Numbered from the stretch's first letter, positions 8,646-15,592 are shown. The stretch: DNA of 39,675 bases from Oscillospiraceae bacterium (GCA_017408725.1 JAFQUA010000079.1:1-39675); one strand, 5' to 3'. Translations and numbers: made by a program. Notes: generated by a model from the letters alone, not told the origin.

Positions 8646-8669
8646 CAACACGAATTCCCAAAAGTGTTG
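8646..8669. promoter_or_regulatory. Candidate TetR operator (inverted repeat)
   Basis: CAACAC (8646-8651) and GTGTTG (8664-8669) form an inverted repeat with 12 bases between. It lies between the promoter and the first gene of the TetR operon. The spacing is wider than in many TetR sites, so the assignment is tentative. Confidence 0.35.
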
Positions 8670-8680
8670 ATTTTAAATAA

Positions 8681-8709
8681 ATTATACCCCTATGTACAAA
8701 TTAAATCAA
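8681..8709 (-). promoter_or_regulatory. Promoter of the AT-rich TetR operon
   Basis: On the minus strand, TTGATT (8704-8709), a 17-base spacer and TATAAT (8681-8686) lie upstream of the small membrane protein gene. Confidence 0.75.
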
Positions 8710-8734
8710 GATTTTCTGCATCCCTCACAAATTA

Positions 8735-8788
8735 CCGCTACCCGCCCTTATCTGCAAATGCAGCTAAAATAGAGGTAGCGGGATTTTT
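8735..8788 (+). terminator. Long hairpin in the gap before the phosphatase gene
   Basis: CCGCTACC (8735-8742) pairs with GGTAGCGG (8774-8781), and an inner CTGC/GCAG stem (8752-8763) sits in the loop. GATTTTTA follows in the plus direction. No plus-strand gene ends just upstream, so it may be a leftover terminator. The rest of the gap (8586-8937) holds the two divergent promoters. Confidence 0.4.
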
Positions 8789-8882
8789 ATGCCATTCTGT
8801 CGGTGTTTGTTCCGCTGTTCAAATGCCGTTTTTCGGCTTCTATGTTAATGGCGTAACACTTGCCGACGGAATGGGGTATAAG

Positions 8883-8911
8883 TTGCAATCCCCTGTTTTC
8901 TATGCTATAAT
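8883..8911 (+). promoter_or_regulatory. Promoter of the phosphatase/DUF2284 operon
   Basis: TTGCAA (8883-8888), a 17-base spacer and a perfect TATAAT (8906-8911) lie 26 bases before the start codon, giving a short leader. Confidence 0.75.
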
Positions 8912-8937
8912 ACCCCAAACGAAAGCGAGGAAATACC

Positions 8938-9369
8938 ATGAAAAAAGTACTTTTCGTCTGCCACGGCAACATTTGCAGAAGTCCCATGGCGGAATTCGTC
9001 ATGAAAGATCTCGTGAACCGTGCCGGGATCAGCCACCAATTCGAAATCGCCTCTGTGGCTGTAAGCCGGGAGGAGCTTGGCAACCCCATTTATCCCCCCG
9101 CCCAGCGGGAGCTCCGCAAGCACGGCATTCCCTTTGATCACCGCCATGCACGGCAGATCACAGACGCTGATTTTGCTTATTACGATCACATTTACTATAT
9201 GGACAGCTCCAACGCCCGCTATCTTCACCGTATGTTCGGCGACAAATTCCATAAATGCCGTCCTCTGCTGATCCGGGATGTTGCCGACCCCTGGTACTCC
9301 GGCGACTTTGCCCAGACTTGGGATGATATCCTCACCGGCTGCAAGCGTATTCTGGAGGAACTGACATGA
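8938..9369 (+). CDS. Low-molecular-weight protein-tyrosine phosphatase
   Basis: This 143-aa cytosolic enzyme should dephosphorylate phosphotyrosine (or phosphoarginine) proteins. The P-loop near the N-terminus, FVCHGNICRSPMAE (residues 6-19), contains the CX5R(S/T) nucleophile Cys and Arg. The general-acid loop DVADPWYSGDF lies near residue 120. The gene is of normal family length. The ATG follows GCGAGG, with the promoter directly upstream. It overlaps the DUF2284 gene by four bases (ATGA), indicating translational coupling. Arsenate reductases share the fold, but the DPWY/GDF loop favours a phosphatase. Confidence 0.92.
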   Translation: MKKVLFVCHGNICRSPMAEFVMKDLVNRAGISHQFEIASVAVSREELGNPIYPPAQRELRKHGIPFDHRHARQITDADFAYYDHIYYMDSSNARYLHRMFGDKFHKCRPLLIRDVADPWYSGDFAQTWDDILTGCKRILEELT

Positions 9370-9902
9370 TCGACCGTGAACAGTTGGAGGCAACCCTTTT
9401 GGAGTTTCCTCTCTATACCTATCAATTTATCTCCCCCGAGGAATTGGAATTCTCTGACCGGATCCGCTGGATCTGTGAGCATGAGTGCCCCATGTATGGT
9501 AGGACTTGGGCCTGCCCTCCCGGTGTGGGCAGTGTAGCAGAGTGCACCCGCAAATGCAAAAGTTATGTAAACTGCCTTGTCATTTCCACCATCACAGAAG
9601 TAGAGGATATTTCCAACATTGAACAAACTCTTGCTACCCGTCCGGAGCACGAAGCCATCACCAATCAGGTGCGGGATCTGATGCGCCAGCAGGGCGTGGA
9701 ACCCTATGTCCTTTCCACAGAAGCCTGTGCACTCTGCGACCGATGTGCGTACTTAGATGGGCTTCCCTGCCGTTATCCCGAAAAAATGCACCCCTGCGTA
9801 GAAAGCCACGGCATCAACATTTTGTCGCTGCTGGACCAGTGGGGTCTTGCCTTCCAATACGGAGAAAATGTGGTCACTTGGTTCTCCCTGCTGTTTTATT
9901 AA
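9366..9902 (+). CDS. Cys-rich DUF2284 protein, predicted metal-binding
   Basis: This 178-aa protein matches the DUF2284 pattern of a predicted metal-binding protein. It has two Cys clusters: CEHECPMYGRTWACPPGVG and C..KC (about residues 38-65), and CALCDRCAYLDGLPCRYPEK with a later PCVESHGI (about 120-150). The spacing suggests one or two metal or Fe-S sites, but no reaction is established for the family. It starts inside the stop of the phosphatase gene (ATGA overlap), so the two are co-translated. A 14-bp hairpin follows the stop codon. A functional link to the phosphatase is suggested only by the operon. Confidence 0.85.
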   Translation: MIDREQLEATLLEFPLYTYQFISPEELEFSDRIRWICEHECPMYGRTWACPPGVGSVAECTRKCKSYVNCLVISTITEVEDISNIEQTLATRPEHEAITNQVRDLMRQQGVEPYVLSTEACALCDRCAYLDGLPCRYPEKMHPCVESHGINILSLLDQWGLAFQYGENVVTWFSLLFY

Positions 9903-9920
9903 ATAGATATCCACGGAAAT

Positions 9921-9956
9921 TGAACTGCCCCAGTCCGCACAAACTGGGGCAGTTCA
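9921..9956 (+). terminator. 14-bp hairpin after DUF2284
   Basis: A perfect 14-bp stem (9921-9934 with 9943-9956) has an 8-base loop. The following TATCCTGC is a poor U-tract, but its position after the stop codon supports a terminator. Confidence 0.55.
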
Positions 9957-10037
9957 TATCCTGCATCAGGGGGTATTTTGTCTATTGTCCATTTTTACGG
10001 AACCTATTCACAACCTTTTCCATTTCTTTTACGCAAA

Positions 10038-10063
10038 CCCCCTGCAGCATTTGCCGCAGGGGG
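10038..10063 (-). terminator. Terminator of the HIT gene
   Basis: CCCCCTGC (10038-10045) pairs with GCAGGGGG (10056-10063); on the minus strand TTTGCG follows. It lies ten bases past the stop codon. Confidence 0.65.
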
Positions 10064-10072
10064 ATCAATCCA

Positions 10073-10414
10073 TTAAGCCATCTCCAAAGCCAGCGTCTTG
10101 CCGCCCAGAATGTGGAAATGCAGGTGCGGCACGGTCTGTCCGGCATCAGCTCCGCAGTTGGAAACCACACGGCAACCGTTAACAAGGCCTTCTTTTTCCG
10201 CGATCTGGGGGATCACCTCAAAAATGTGGGCGACCACGCCGCTGTTTTCGGCGGTGATACCAGCAACGGAGTCGATGTGCACCTTGGGGATCACCAGAAT
10301 GTGGGTCGGTGCCTGAGGGGCAATGTCCCGGAAAGCAAGTACCGTTTCATCCTCATACACCTTGGTAGACGGGATCTGACCCGCAATAATCTTACAAAAC
10401 AGACAGTTTTCCAT
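10073..10414 (-). CDS. HIT-family nucleotide hydrolase (HinT-like)
   Basis: This 113-aa cytosolic protein is a histidine-triad nucleotide-binding protein, probably hydrolysing AMP-linked phosphoramidates. The family motifs are CLFCKIIAGQIPS at the N-terminus, the HILVIPK strand and the catalytic triad HLHFHILGG near residues 98-106. Length and order match HinT. GGAGGA precedes the ATG at 10414, and this ribosome-binding site overlaps the stop of the upstream COG2426 gene (12 bases between stop and start), so translation is probably coupled. Confidence 0.94.
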   Translation of the reverse strand: MENCLFCKIIAGQIPSTKVYEDETVLAFRDIAPQAPTHILVIPKVHIDSVAGITAENSGVVAHIFEVIPQIAEKEGLVNGCRVVSNCGADAGQTVPHLHFHILGGKTLALEMA

Positions 10415-10426
10415 AGTAAATCCTCC

Positions 10427-10900
10427 TTAAAATCCCAGCACGCTGAAAACGCCGGTGCTGGCAAGACCCATAATGATGCCTGCGATCACAACACCCAGAG
10501 AAACAGCGGCTGCTGTAGACTTAATGCCCATATTCAAAAAGCTTGCCGCCAGTGTTCCCGTCCATGCACCGGTTCCCGGCAGTGGAATTCCCACAAACAG
10601 CATCAGTGCCACAAACAAACCTCCCCGGCCCGCTGCTTTGGTCAGCTTCTGTCCGCCGCGCTCGCCCTTTTCCAGACAAAAGCGGAAGAACCTTCCAATA
10701 TATTTTTTATCCGCACCCCAGATTAGAACCTTCCGGGCAAAAAAGTAGATAATGGGCACCGGTAACATATTGCCGATGACACAGATTACCAATGCAGAAA
10801 AAAAATCAAGCCCTGTGCCCACCGCAAAGGGAACGCCCAACCGCAGTTCAATCAAAGGAACCATGGAAATTAAAAAAGCCAGGAGATACTTTTCGATCAT
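10427..10900 (-). CDS. COG2426 small membrane protein (annotated as small multidrug export family)
   Basis: This 157-aa integral membrane protein has four to five hydrophobic segments and the family's conserved start (LLAFLISMVPLIELRLGVPFA) and G-rich loop (FVGIPLPGTGAWTGTLAA). The family is called small multidrug export protein in databases, but transport activity is poorly supported. I chose the ATG at 10900, preceded by AAGGTGAT; a longer upstream frame runs into the promoter. It is first in a two-gene operon with the HIT protein, from the promoter at 10927-10955. Confidence 0.85.
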   Translation of the reverse strand: MIEKYLLAFLISMVPLIELRLGVPFAVGTGLDFFSALVICVIGNMLPVPIIYFFARKVLIWGADKKYIGRFFRFCLEKGERGGQKLTKAAGRGGLFVALMLFVGIPLPGTGAWTGTLAASFLNMGIKSTAAAVSLGVVIAGIIMGLASTGVFSVLGF

Positions 10901-10926
10901 TTCATCACCTTTGTATGTTTTTGCCC

Positions 10927-10955
10927 ATTGTAGCATATAATACAGGCTTAAGCAA
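10927..10955 (-). promoter_or_regulatory. Promoter of the COG2426/HIT operon
   Basis: On the minus strand, TTGCTT (10950-10955), 17 bases and TACAAT (10927-10932). Confidence 0.75.
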
Positions 10956-10990
10956 TGGAAAAAGGCAAAAAAACGGATAAATTTTGGTAA

Positions 10991-11019
10991 AAAGCGTGCT
11001 GCAAAATGCAGCACGCTTT
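10991..11019 (-). terminator. Terminator of the GH3 gene
   Basis: A 13-bp stem (10991-11003 with 11007-11019) has a 3-base loop and is flanked by A and T runs, so it could act in both directions. It lies just past the GH3 stop codon. Confidence 0.85.
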
Positions 11020-11024
11020 TTCTG

Positions 11025-12662
11025 TTAATTGATTCTGGGACCTGCGGGCTGATAAGGCATCTCGCCGGCGAAGGGGATGTCACCGAAAATAGCATCCACA
11101 AAGGCTTCCTGACTCTGGGGGGTGGCACTATAGGCATGGGCGTACATCTTCATGTTCTCATAGAAATCATAGTATACATATACGCTGCCTAGGGATACGC
11201 CGATGGACTTATCCAGGCCCTTGGTAAAGGCATAGAAGAAGGTTGCGCACTCATCGCCCACAAAGGCAGAAGCACCCATGGGCGCATGGGGCATGATGTA
11301 AGAAGCATAGATGATCAGATCATTCTCCCGGTCGATTTTTTCCATCTCCGCGTCGGAAAGGATGCGGCGGATCTTGGTCACCTGCATGCCCCGCTTTTCA
11401 AAAGCGGCCTTCATGGCATCAAGCCCATCAAAGATGGACTCCGTATGGGTAGAGCAGACGATCGCCACATTCTTGATCTTGGATGCGTCCAACGGCAACT
11501 GGTTATCCTCATCACACTCCAGCGTGATCGCTTTTTCGCAGATCTTTTTATTGAAGGCGATCACCTCTGCGGTGAATTCGGGTGTGATCTCGATCTCCTC
11601 GTAAGGCTCAAACAGACCCAGCTTTTCTTTCATGTTTAAGATTCTGCGGCAGGACTCGTCGATCCGCGCCTCAGAGATACGGCCTTCTTTGACCGCTTTC
11701 TCCACCAGATCGATGTAATTCAGATCCGGCACATTGAGGATCACATCATTGCCGGCGTTCAGCAGCTCCACATACAGATCTTCGCTGTTGGGATAGGCCA
11801 CTTTCAGCGCCGCCATATCGATGGAGTCGGTAATGACAACTCCGTCATAGCCGATCTCTTCCCGCAAAAGCCCCGTAATGATTTTTTTCGAGACGGTACT
11901 GGGAACATAAGTGCGTCTGCCCAGCTTGCGGTCATCCACCGCGGGGAACGCGCCATGGGTGATCATGATACTGTAAACTCCGTTGTCCAGCAGGTGCGTA
12001 AAGGGCTTTTTCTGCAGATCTCGCCACTCCTGCAGTGTAGAGTGGTTGTAGGTAGGTGCAAAATGGGAATCCCGGTACTCCACCTGATCGTAGCCGGGAA
12101 AATGCTTGACCGTGGCACCCACGCCGTGATCCTGAATACCCTTGACCACCTGCAAAGAGATCCGCTGGAGCTTATCCAGCTGATCGGAGCATGCCCGCAT
12201 GATTCCCACAGGATTATAGCGGGAACGAATGTCCACCATGGGACTCCAGATCCAGTTGGCACCCAATGCCCGGGCTGCCAGAGCGCGGTACTTGCCGCTC
12301 TGGTAAGCCAGTTCATCGGAATTGGCCGCGCCCAGAACCGGATCCCCGACCATAGGAGGCGTATCCGTGCCGGCGGTGCTGGAAGGTCCGTCAAGACCGA
12401 TCAACGGCGGGATCTTGAGCATCCCGGTATATTTCATTGCCCATTTGCGGTAATATTCGCTGGGCATGGGACGGCCGATAGGGGCTTCTGTCAGATTGGT
12501 GGCTTCCATACTGTGGTTGCAGGTATGCCAGACATTTCCGATGGGATTCTCCTTCAGAAATTCCGCGGCGTTTTCCAGCGCCATCAAATGGGGTGCCTGC
12601 ACCAAAGCGGTCTGGCCGATCTTTTCCCGCAAGGTTAATTCTTCCAGTTTGGGTATTCTCAT
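11025..12662 (-). CDS. Cytosolic glycoside hydrolase family 3 enzyme (beta-N-acetylglucosaminidase-like)
   Basis: This 545-aa protein is a family 3 glycosidase without a signal peptide. The N-terminal barrel shows IPPLIGLDGPS, ANWIWSPMVDIR, the KHFPGYDQVEYRDSH block that resembles the NagZ KHFPG...DSH acid/base loop, and ITDSIDM with the catalytic nucleophile Asp (about residue 283). A C-terminal Rossmann-like domain (from about residue 380, VAIVCSTH) follows, as in two-domain NagZ enzymes of Gram-positives. It probably releases GlcNAc from muropeptides or other beta-linked sugars during recycling. The ATG at 12662 has AAGGAAG upstream. It has its own promoter (12693-12720) and terminator. 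Substrate identity is inferred from motifs only. Confidence 0.85.
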   Translation of the reverse strand: MRIPKLEELTLREKIGQTALVQAPHLMALENAAEFLKENPIGNVWHTCNHSMEATNLTEAPIGRPMPSEYYRKWAMKYTGMLKIPPLIGLDGPSSTAGTDTPPMVGDPVLGAANSDELAYQSGKYRALAARALGANWIWSPMVDIRSRYNPVGIMRACSDQLDKLQRISLQVVKGIQDHGVGATVKHFPGYDQVEYRDSHFAPTYNHSTLQEWRDLQKKPFTHLLDNGVYSIMITHGAFPAVDDRKLGRRTYVPSTVSKKIITGLLREEIGYDGVVITDSIDMAALKVAYPNSEDLYVELLNAGNDVILNVPDLNYIDLVEKAVKEGRISEARIDESCRRILNMKEKLGLFEPYEEIEITPEFTAEVIAFNKKICEKAITLECDEDNQLPLDASKIKNVAIVCSTHTESIFDGLDAMKAAFEKRGMQVTKIRRILSDAEMEKIDRENDLIIYASYIMPHAPMGASAFVGDECATFFYAFTKGLDKSIGVSLGSVYVYYDFYENMKMYAHAYSATPQSQEAFVDAIFGDIPFAGEMPYQPAGPRIN

Positions 12663-12692
12663 TGTGGGTGCTTCCTTTCCATGTTTTTCTTT

Positions 12693-12720
12693 AAACTATC
12701 ACACCCAAAAACAATGTCAA
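12693..12720 (-). promoter_or_regulatory. Promoter of the GH3 gene
   Basis: On the minus strand, a perfect TTGACA (12715-12720), a 16-base spacer and TAGTTT (12693-12698). Confidence 0.6.
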
Positions 12721-12737
12721 GCACCCTTTGGTTGTAC

Positions 12738-13321
12738 TTATTCTCCGGCAAATATTTCTGCGAAGATCTGTTTGAATTCCAGCAGCCGGTCACACGCAAT
12801 GTACTTATCCGCCTGATGGCTGCCGCCGTAGTCACCGAAATTCCGGCCAATACCAAAGGCCCGGGGGCTACCATGCTTCAGAAAAATGGACAAATCGGAC
12901 TGGCAGGATTCGCAAGGCTTCAGGTCTCTTCCACTGGCACGCTTACGTGCAGCGATTAGCTTTTCCAGCACAGAATTATCTTTTTTAGACTTTCCAAAAT
13001 GGAAGAACCTGCAGGTCTTTTTGAACCGGTCAAAAGCAAGAGCCATAGGGATAAGGGTATTTTGCAGGCACTCTGCCATTTCTGCAAACTCCTGCGCCAC
13101 CTGCTCTCCGGAAGCCGGATGCTCTTTCATACCGGAGATATCCAGCGGGGTATAGATATCCCGTTCATAACCCGTTTCCCGCAATTTTCACCAATTAAGA
13201 AAGCAATCTGCTTCTCATTTCCCTCTGGGCCGAAGCTGTAAGAATCAATCTTGATCAAATTGGAAAACAAACCGAACAATTCGTCTTTCCTTACCTCGAC
13301 TCTCTCGCAATTTCTATCCAC
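12738..13321 (-). pseudogene. Broken M20-type metallopeptidase gene
   Basis: Two frames on the minus strand together make a shortened peptidase-like protein. The first frame (GTG at 13321) gives DELFGLFSNLIKIDSYSFGP and EKQIAFLIGEN. At about 13180 the frame shifts, as if one T were lost from GAAAATTTGCGG, and continues as LRETGYERDIYTPLDISGMKEHP, the usual N-terminal region of an M20 amidohydrolase. The sequence then jumps to a C-terminal region (CESCQSDLSIFLKHGSP ... FGDYGGSHQADKYIACDRLL) ending at 12738. Together it has about 190 residues against some 400 for the family, so about half, including most metal ligands, is missing. AAAGGA precedes the GTG. Frameshift and internal deletion both point to loss of function. 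Confidence 0.7.
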
Positions 13322-13345
13322 AGCACTTTTCCTTTAATAAAAGAA

Positions 13346-13369
13346 TCCGGATCGTTTTGCCGATCCGGA
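13346..13369 (-). terminator. Terminator of the cooT unit
   Basis: TCCGGATCG (13346-13354) pairs with CGATCCGGA (13361-13369); on the minus strand TTCTTTTATT follows. Confidence 0.8.
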
Positions 13370-13379
13370 CCCTTATTTC

Positions 13380-13574
13380 TTAGGCGACGGTTTCCTTGAC
13401 GATCACAAAGCCGTCCACCAGATTGGCGCTGACCAGCTCGCCTTCGATGGCCACGCTGCGCTCCATCAGGTCTGTTAGGATCACACAACCGTCTTTGCAC
13501 TCAATGCGCATAACATTCTTCATTAGAATATTTTCCGCGGTCTGGGTGTTTTTATATACAGTAGAAAGGCACAT
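13380..13574 (-). CDS. cooT: CooT-family nickel-binding protein
   Basis: This 64-aa protein starts MCLSTVY, the hallmark of CooT-like proteins, in which Cys2 takes part in nickel binding by the dimer. The rest (VMRIECKDGCVILTDLMER ... IEGELVSANLVDGFVIVKE) fits the small beta-barrel fold of the family. In characterised systems CooT helps nickel delivery to carbon monoxide dehydrogenase. It starts nine bases after the poly-His gene, with GAGG upstream, so the two are surely co-transcribed from the consensus promoter at 14060-14088. The neighbouring His-rich protein strengthens a nickel role. The client enzyme is not in the window. Confidence 0.85.
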   Translation of the reverse strand: MCLSTVYKNTQTAENILMKNVMRIECKDGCVILTDLMERSVAIEGELVSANLVDGFVIVKETVA

Positions 13575-13583
13575 AGCATTTCC

Positions 13584-14030
13584 TCACTTTACATCCAGGC
13601 TCTGGAGCACCAGCGTCAGGCGCATATTGCCCTTTTCAAAATCAGAAACCGCGGCCATGACCTGCTCATAGGCCATACGGTTGCCTGCCTTCTCCAGCTG
13701 GACAGCCAGATCTGCCAGTTCCTTGGCATGGGCGGCATTGTGGCCTGCCATGTACTTCATCAGCGCCATCAGCTCTTCCATAGGTGTATGCTCGCACTTG
13801 GAAGCGCAGCCGGCGCACTGACCGCCGCAGTCATGGGAATGGGTATGCTCCGCACCATGCTCATGCAGATGCTCATGGTCATGGGGATGCTCGTGGGTAT
13901 GCTCATGGGCATGGGTGTGCTCGTGGCTGTGGGTCACGCCGTCATGGGTGTGCTCATGGGTATGGGAATGGGTATGCTCGTGGTCGTGGTCATGGTGATG
14001 ACCCCCGATATGATCGTGATGAATGTGCAT
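13584..14030 (-). CDS. Poly-histidine metal-binding protein, likely nickel or zinc store
   Basis: This 148-aa protein has an N-terminal half (residues 1-68) built almost wholly of His alternating with Asp, Glu, Thr and Ser (HEHTH, HDHDHEHTHSH and so on), about 35 His in all. Four Cys follow in CGGQCAGCASKC (about 70-81), then a helical C-terminal domain (about 85-148, MEELMALMKYMAGHNAAHAKELADLAVQLEKAG). It has no signal peptide, so it is a cytosolic metal sink or chaperone. AAAGGAG precedes the ATG. It is first in a two-gene unit with cooT under a perfect TTGACA-17-TATAAT promoter, implying high expression. Similar His-rich tails occur in HypB, SlyD and Hpn, but the C-terminal domain is none of these that I recognise. 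Confidence 0.85.
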   Translation of the reverse strand: MHIHHDHIGGHHHDHDHEHTHSHTHEHTHDGVTHSHEHTHAHEHTHEHPHDHEHLHEHGAEHTHSHDCGGQCAGCASKCEHTPMEELMALMKYMAGHNAAHAKELADLAVQLEKAGNRMAYEQVMAAVSDFEKGNMRLTLVLQSLDVK

Positions 14031-14059
14031 CGTATTTGCTCCTTTGCGTTTTTGTTTGT

Positions 14060-14088
14060 ATTATATCGAAGGTTTGGTTTCTTGTCAA
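14060..14088 (-). promoter_or_regulatory. Perfect consensus promoter of the poly-His/cooT unit
   Basis: On the minus strand, TTGACA (14083-14088), 17 bases and TATAAT (14060-14065). No operator palindrome is obvious. Confidence 0.88.
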
Positions 14089-14099
14089 ATACTCAAAAA

Positions 14100-14125
14100 C
14101 CGGGAGCGGCATTTGCCGCTCCCGG
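14100..14125 (-). terminator. Terminator of the folT gene
   Basis: CCGGGAGCGGC (14100-14110) pairs with GCCGCTCCCGG (14115-14125), loop ATTT; on the minus strand TTTTTGAG follows. It lies just upstream of the poly-His promoter and separates the two units. Confidence 0.88.
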
Positions 14126-14132
14126 AGATGGT

Positions 14133-15224
14133 TTACTGGATCGCGGTTACCTTAAAGGCAAGGATCTCGCCGGTTTTTTCGTTTTTCTGGAACGTTACGC
14201 TGGCAACCTTAATGAGGGACTTGTACTTATCCTTGCTGGGGCCACTCTTGGAATAACCCCAAAGGGTATCCATGGTGTATTTGTCGTCCTTTGCCTGACC
14301 GGCGGCAAAGGCTTCCTTGTCCAGAACATAGACCGCCACAGTGTAATCGGTCTCGTCCTCAAACATGGGCCGGAACGCGCTGTCGACAATGCAGACCACG
14401 GTCTCATCGTCCCAATCGTCGGTCTTTTCCAGCACCAGCTCGGTCATGCCCTTGTTGGCTTCCACACGCTGGGAATCCGTATAGTCAGCGGAGCGGGAGG
14501 TATCGGCATAGCGGTAGGTCAAATATCCCACAGCACAGCCGACGCCGAATACCAGCAGCAGGCCCAGGGTTGCGATCTGCTTCTTGCTGAAATTGAAGTT
14601 TGCATTATGATCGTAGGTCAGCTTGGCCCGGGCGGTTACCGGCACCAGCACCTTCAGGAACAGGGTGATGACCACAGCCTCAATAGGGAAGAAGAACAGA
14701 TTCTTGAAAATGCGGGCAACCGTCATGATGCCCAGGATGGAATCCTTGGCCTTTTCGGGATTTCCCTGATATGTATACTGCCATGCGAAGATCAGCTGCT
14801 GCAGCACCACATTCACAAGGAAGCAAATGAGGAACCGGGCAACGATCACACGGGTGGCGCTGGGCTTTGCGCGATACAGACACAGTGCGTAGATCATGGT
14901 GCTGGCAATTTCCGTCAGCATAAAGGGCAGGAAATACTCGCCGGAGGGGAAGATCATAAAGCCGACGGTATCGGAAATAATGGCCGCAGGGATGGCTACC
15001 ACGGGTCCAAAGATCATAGCACCCAACGCGGTTGCCAGAGTTGCGGTCTGGATGGCCATCTGGGGTCCAATGTAGATGGCGAAGGGCTTCAGGGCAATAC
15101 GCAGAGCGATCATCAGTGCGGTGATCACCAGCATTTTGACATCCTTCAGCTCTGCAGCGGCATCACGCCAGTAGGCCTTGGAAAAGGGATGGGAATAAAG
15201 CGCGGTACTTTTGACTTTTGACAT
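14133..15224 (-). CDS. folT: Folate-family ECF transporter S component with an extra C-terminal domain
   Basis: This 363-aa membrane protein is the substrate-binding component that brings folate into the cell together with a shared ECF module, not present here. Residues about 30-215 form the six-helix S component (LVITALMIALRIALKPFAIYI, FGPVVAIPAAIISDTVGFMI, FPSGEYFLPFMLTEI). The THF riboswitch upstream supports folate as ligand. Typical S components have about 170-220 residues; here a further membrane segment (about 225-247) leads to a soluble domain of about 115 residues (VLEKTDDWDDETVVCIVDSAF...), probably outside the cell, which I do not recognise. I chose the ATG at 15224, with AAAGGAGG ten bases upstream. 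Regulation is by riboswitch (15395-15498) and terminator (15271-15301). Confidence 0.82.
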   Translation of the reverse strand: MSKVKSTALYSHPFSKAYWRDAAAELKDVKMLVITALMIALRIALKPFAIYIGPQMAIQTATLATALGAMIFGPVVAIPAAIISDTVGFMIFPSGEYFLPFMLTEIASTMIYALCLYRAKPSATRVIVARFLICFLVNVVLQQLIFAWQYTYQGNPEKAKDSILGIMTVARIFKNLFFFPIEAVVITLFLKVLVPVTARAKLTYDHNANFNFSKKQIATLGLLLVFGVGCAVGYLTYRYADTSRSADYTDSQRVEANKGMTELVLEKTDDWDDETVVCIVDSAFRPMFEDETDYTVAVYVLDKEAFAAGQAKDDKYTMDTLWGYSKSGPSKDKYKSLIKVASVTFQKNEKTGEILAFKVTAIQ

Positions 15225-15270
15225 AAAAATTTCCTCCTTTTTTTGTAGCAAACGGCGACCAACGGCCTGC

Positions 15271-15301
15271 AAAAACAAAATCCCCGTGCAAAGCACAGGG
15301 A
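15271..15301 (-). terminator. Riboswitch-controlled terminator before folT
   Basis: TCCCTGTGC/GCACGGGGA on the minus strand (15293-15301 with 15281-15289, one wobble) is followed by TTTTGTTTTT. It lies between the THF aptamer and the folT start, so it is the likely expression platform. Confidence 0.8.
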
Positions 15302-15394
15302 GTCTTCACAGATACAGTTGGGCATGGCAGCAAATATCAGCCGACCGTTCGCCCGACCGAGTATCGTTGCTACATAAAGGAGGTCTTCCAATAT

Positions 15395-15498
15395 GCAACA
15401 GCGGGTGCGGTGACCCCATCGCGGAAATAGATCCTTCGTCCTCCGGGCAACTCCCCGTCCCGGTGGCACTTCACGCGAGGTCTCCTACTCTGTTCTCC
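15395..15498 (-). promoter_or_regulatory. THF-I (tetrahydrofolate) riboswitch aptamer
   Basis: On the minus strand the conserved 5' block (GAACAGAGTAGGAGACC), the internal GCGTGAAGTGCC and the 3' block GCACCCGCTGTTGC match the known THF-I layout (GGAGAGUAG, GCGUUAAGUG, UCCGCUCC). The closing stem AACAG/CTGTT differs in sequence from the published consensus but still pairs. A promoter lies directly upstream and a terminator with folT downstream. Binding of reduced folate should lower folate-uptake expression. Confidence 0.87.
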
Positions 15499-15501
15499 AG
15501 T

Positions 15502-15530
15502 ATCATACACGATTGGAAGAAAAATGTAAA
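15502..15530 (-). promoter_or_regulatory. Promoter of the THF riboswitch/folT unit
   Basis: On the minus strand, TTTACA (15525-15530), 17 bases and TATGAT (15502-15507), ending a few bases before the aptamer. Confidence 0.7.
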
Positions 15531-15562
15531 GTCCTTTTTCCCTATTTTTTTACAAACAGGAA

Positions 15563-15586
15563 AGGGCGCACCAAGCGGTACACCCC
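15563..15586 (-). terminator. Terminator of the small lipoprotein gene
   Basis: A 10-bp stem with wobbles (15563-15572 with 15577-15586, loop AAGC on the plus strand) lies seven bases past the stop codon; TTTCCTGTTTG follows on the minus strand. Confidence 0.55.
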
Positions 15587-15592
15587 TCAAAT

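Noticed and set aside
13860..14020. Tandem repeat or CRISPR-like array
   Set aside because: The near-repeats are codons for His-rich peptide in a gene with good start, stop and promoter; units vary in length and there are no spacers.
13728..15221. A very long open frame on the plus strand across the poly-His, folT and terminator region
   Set aside because: It is antisense to two well-supported genes, its first part is the mirror of His codon repeats, and it has no ribosome-binding site.
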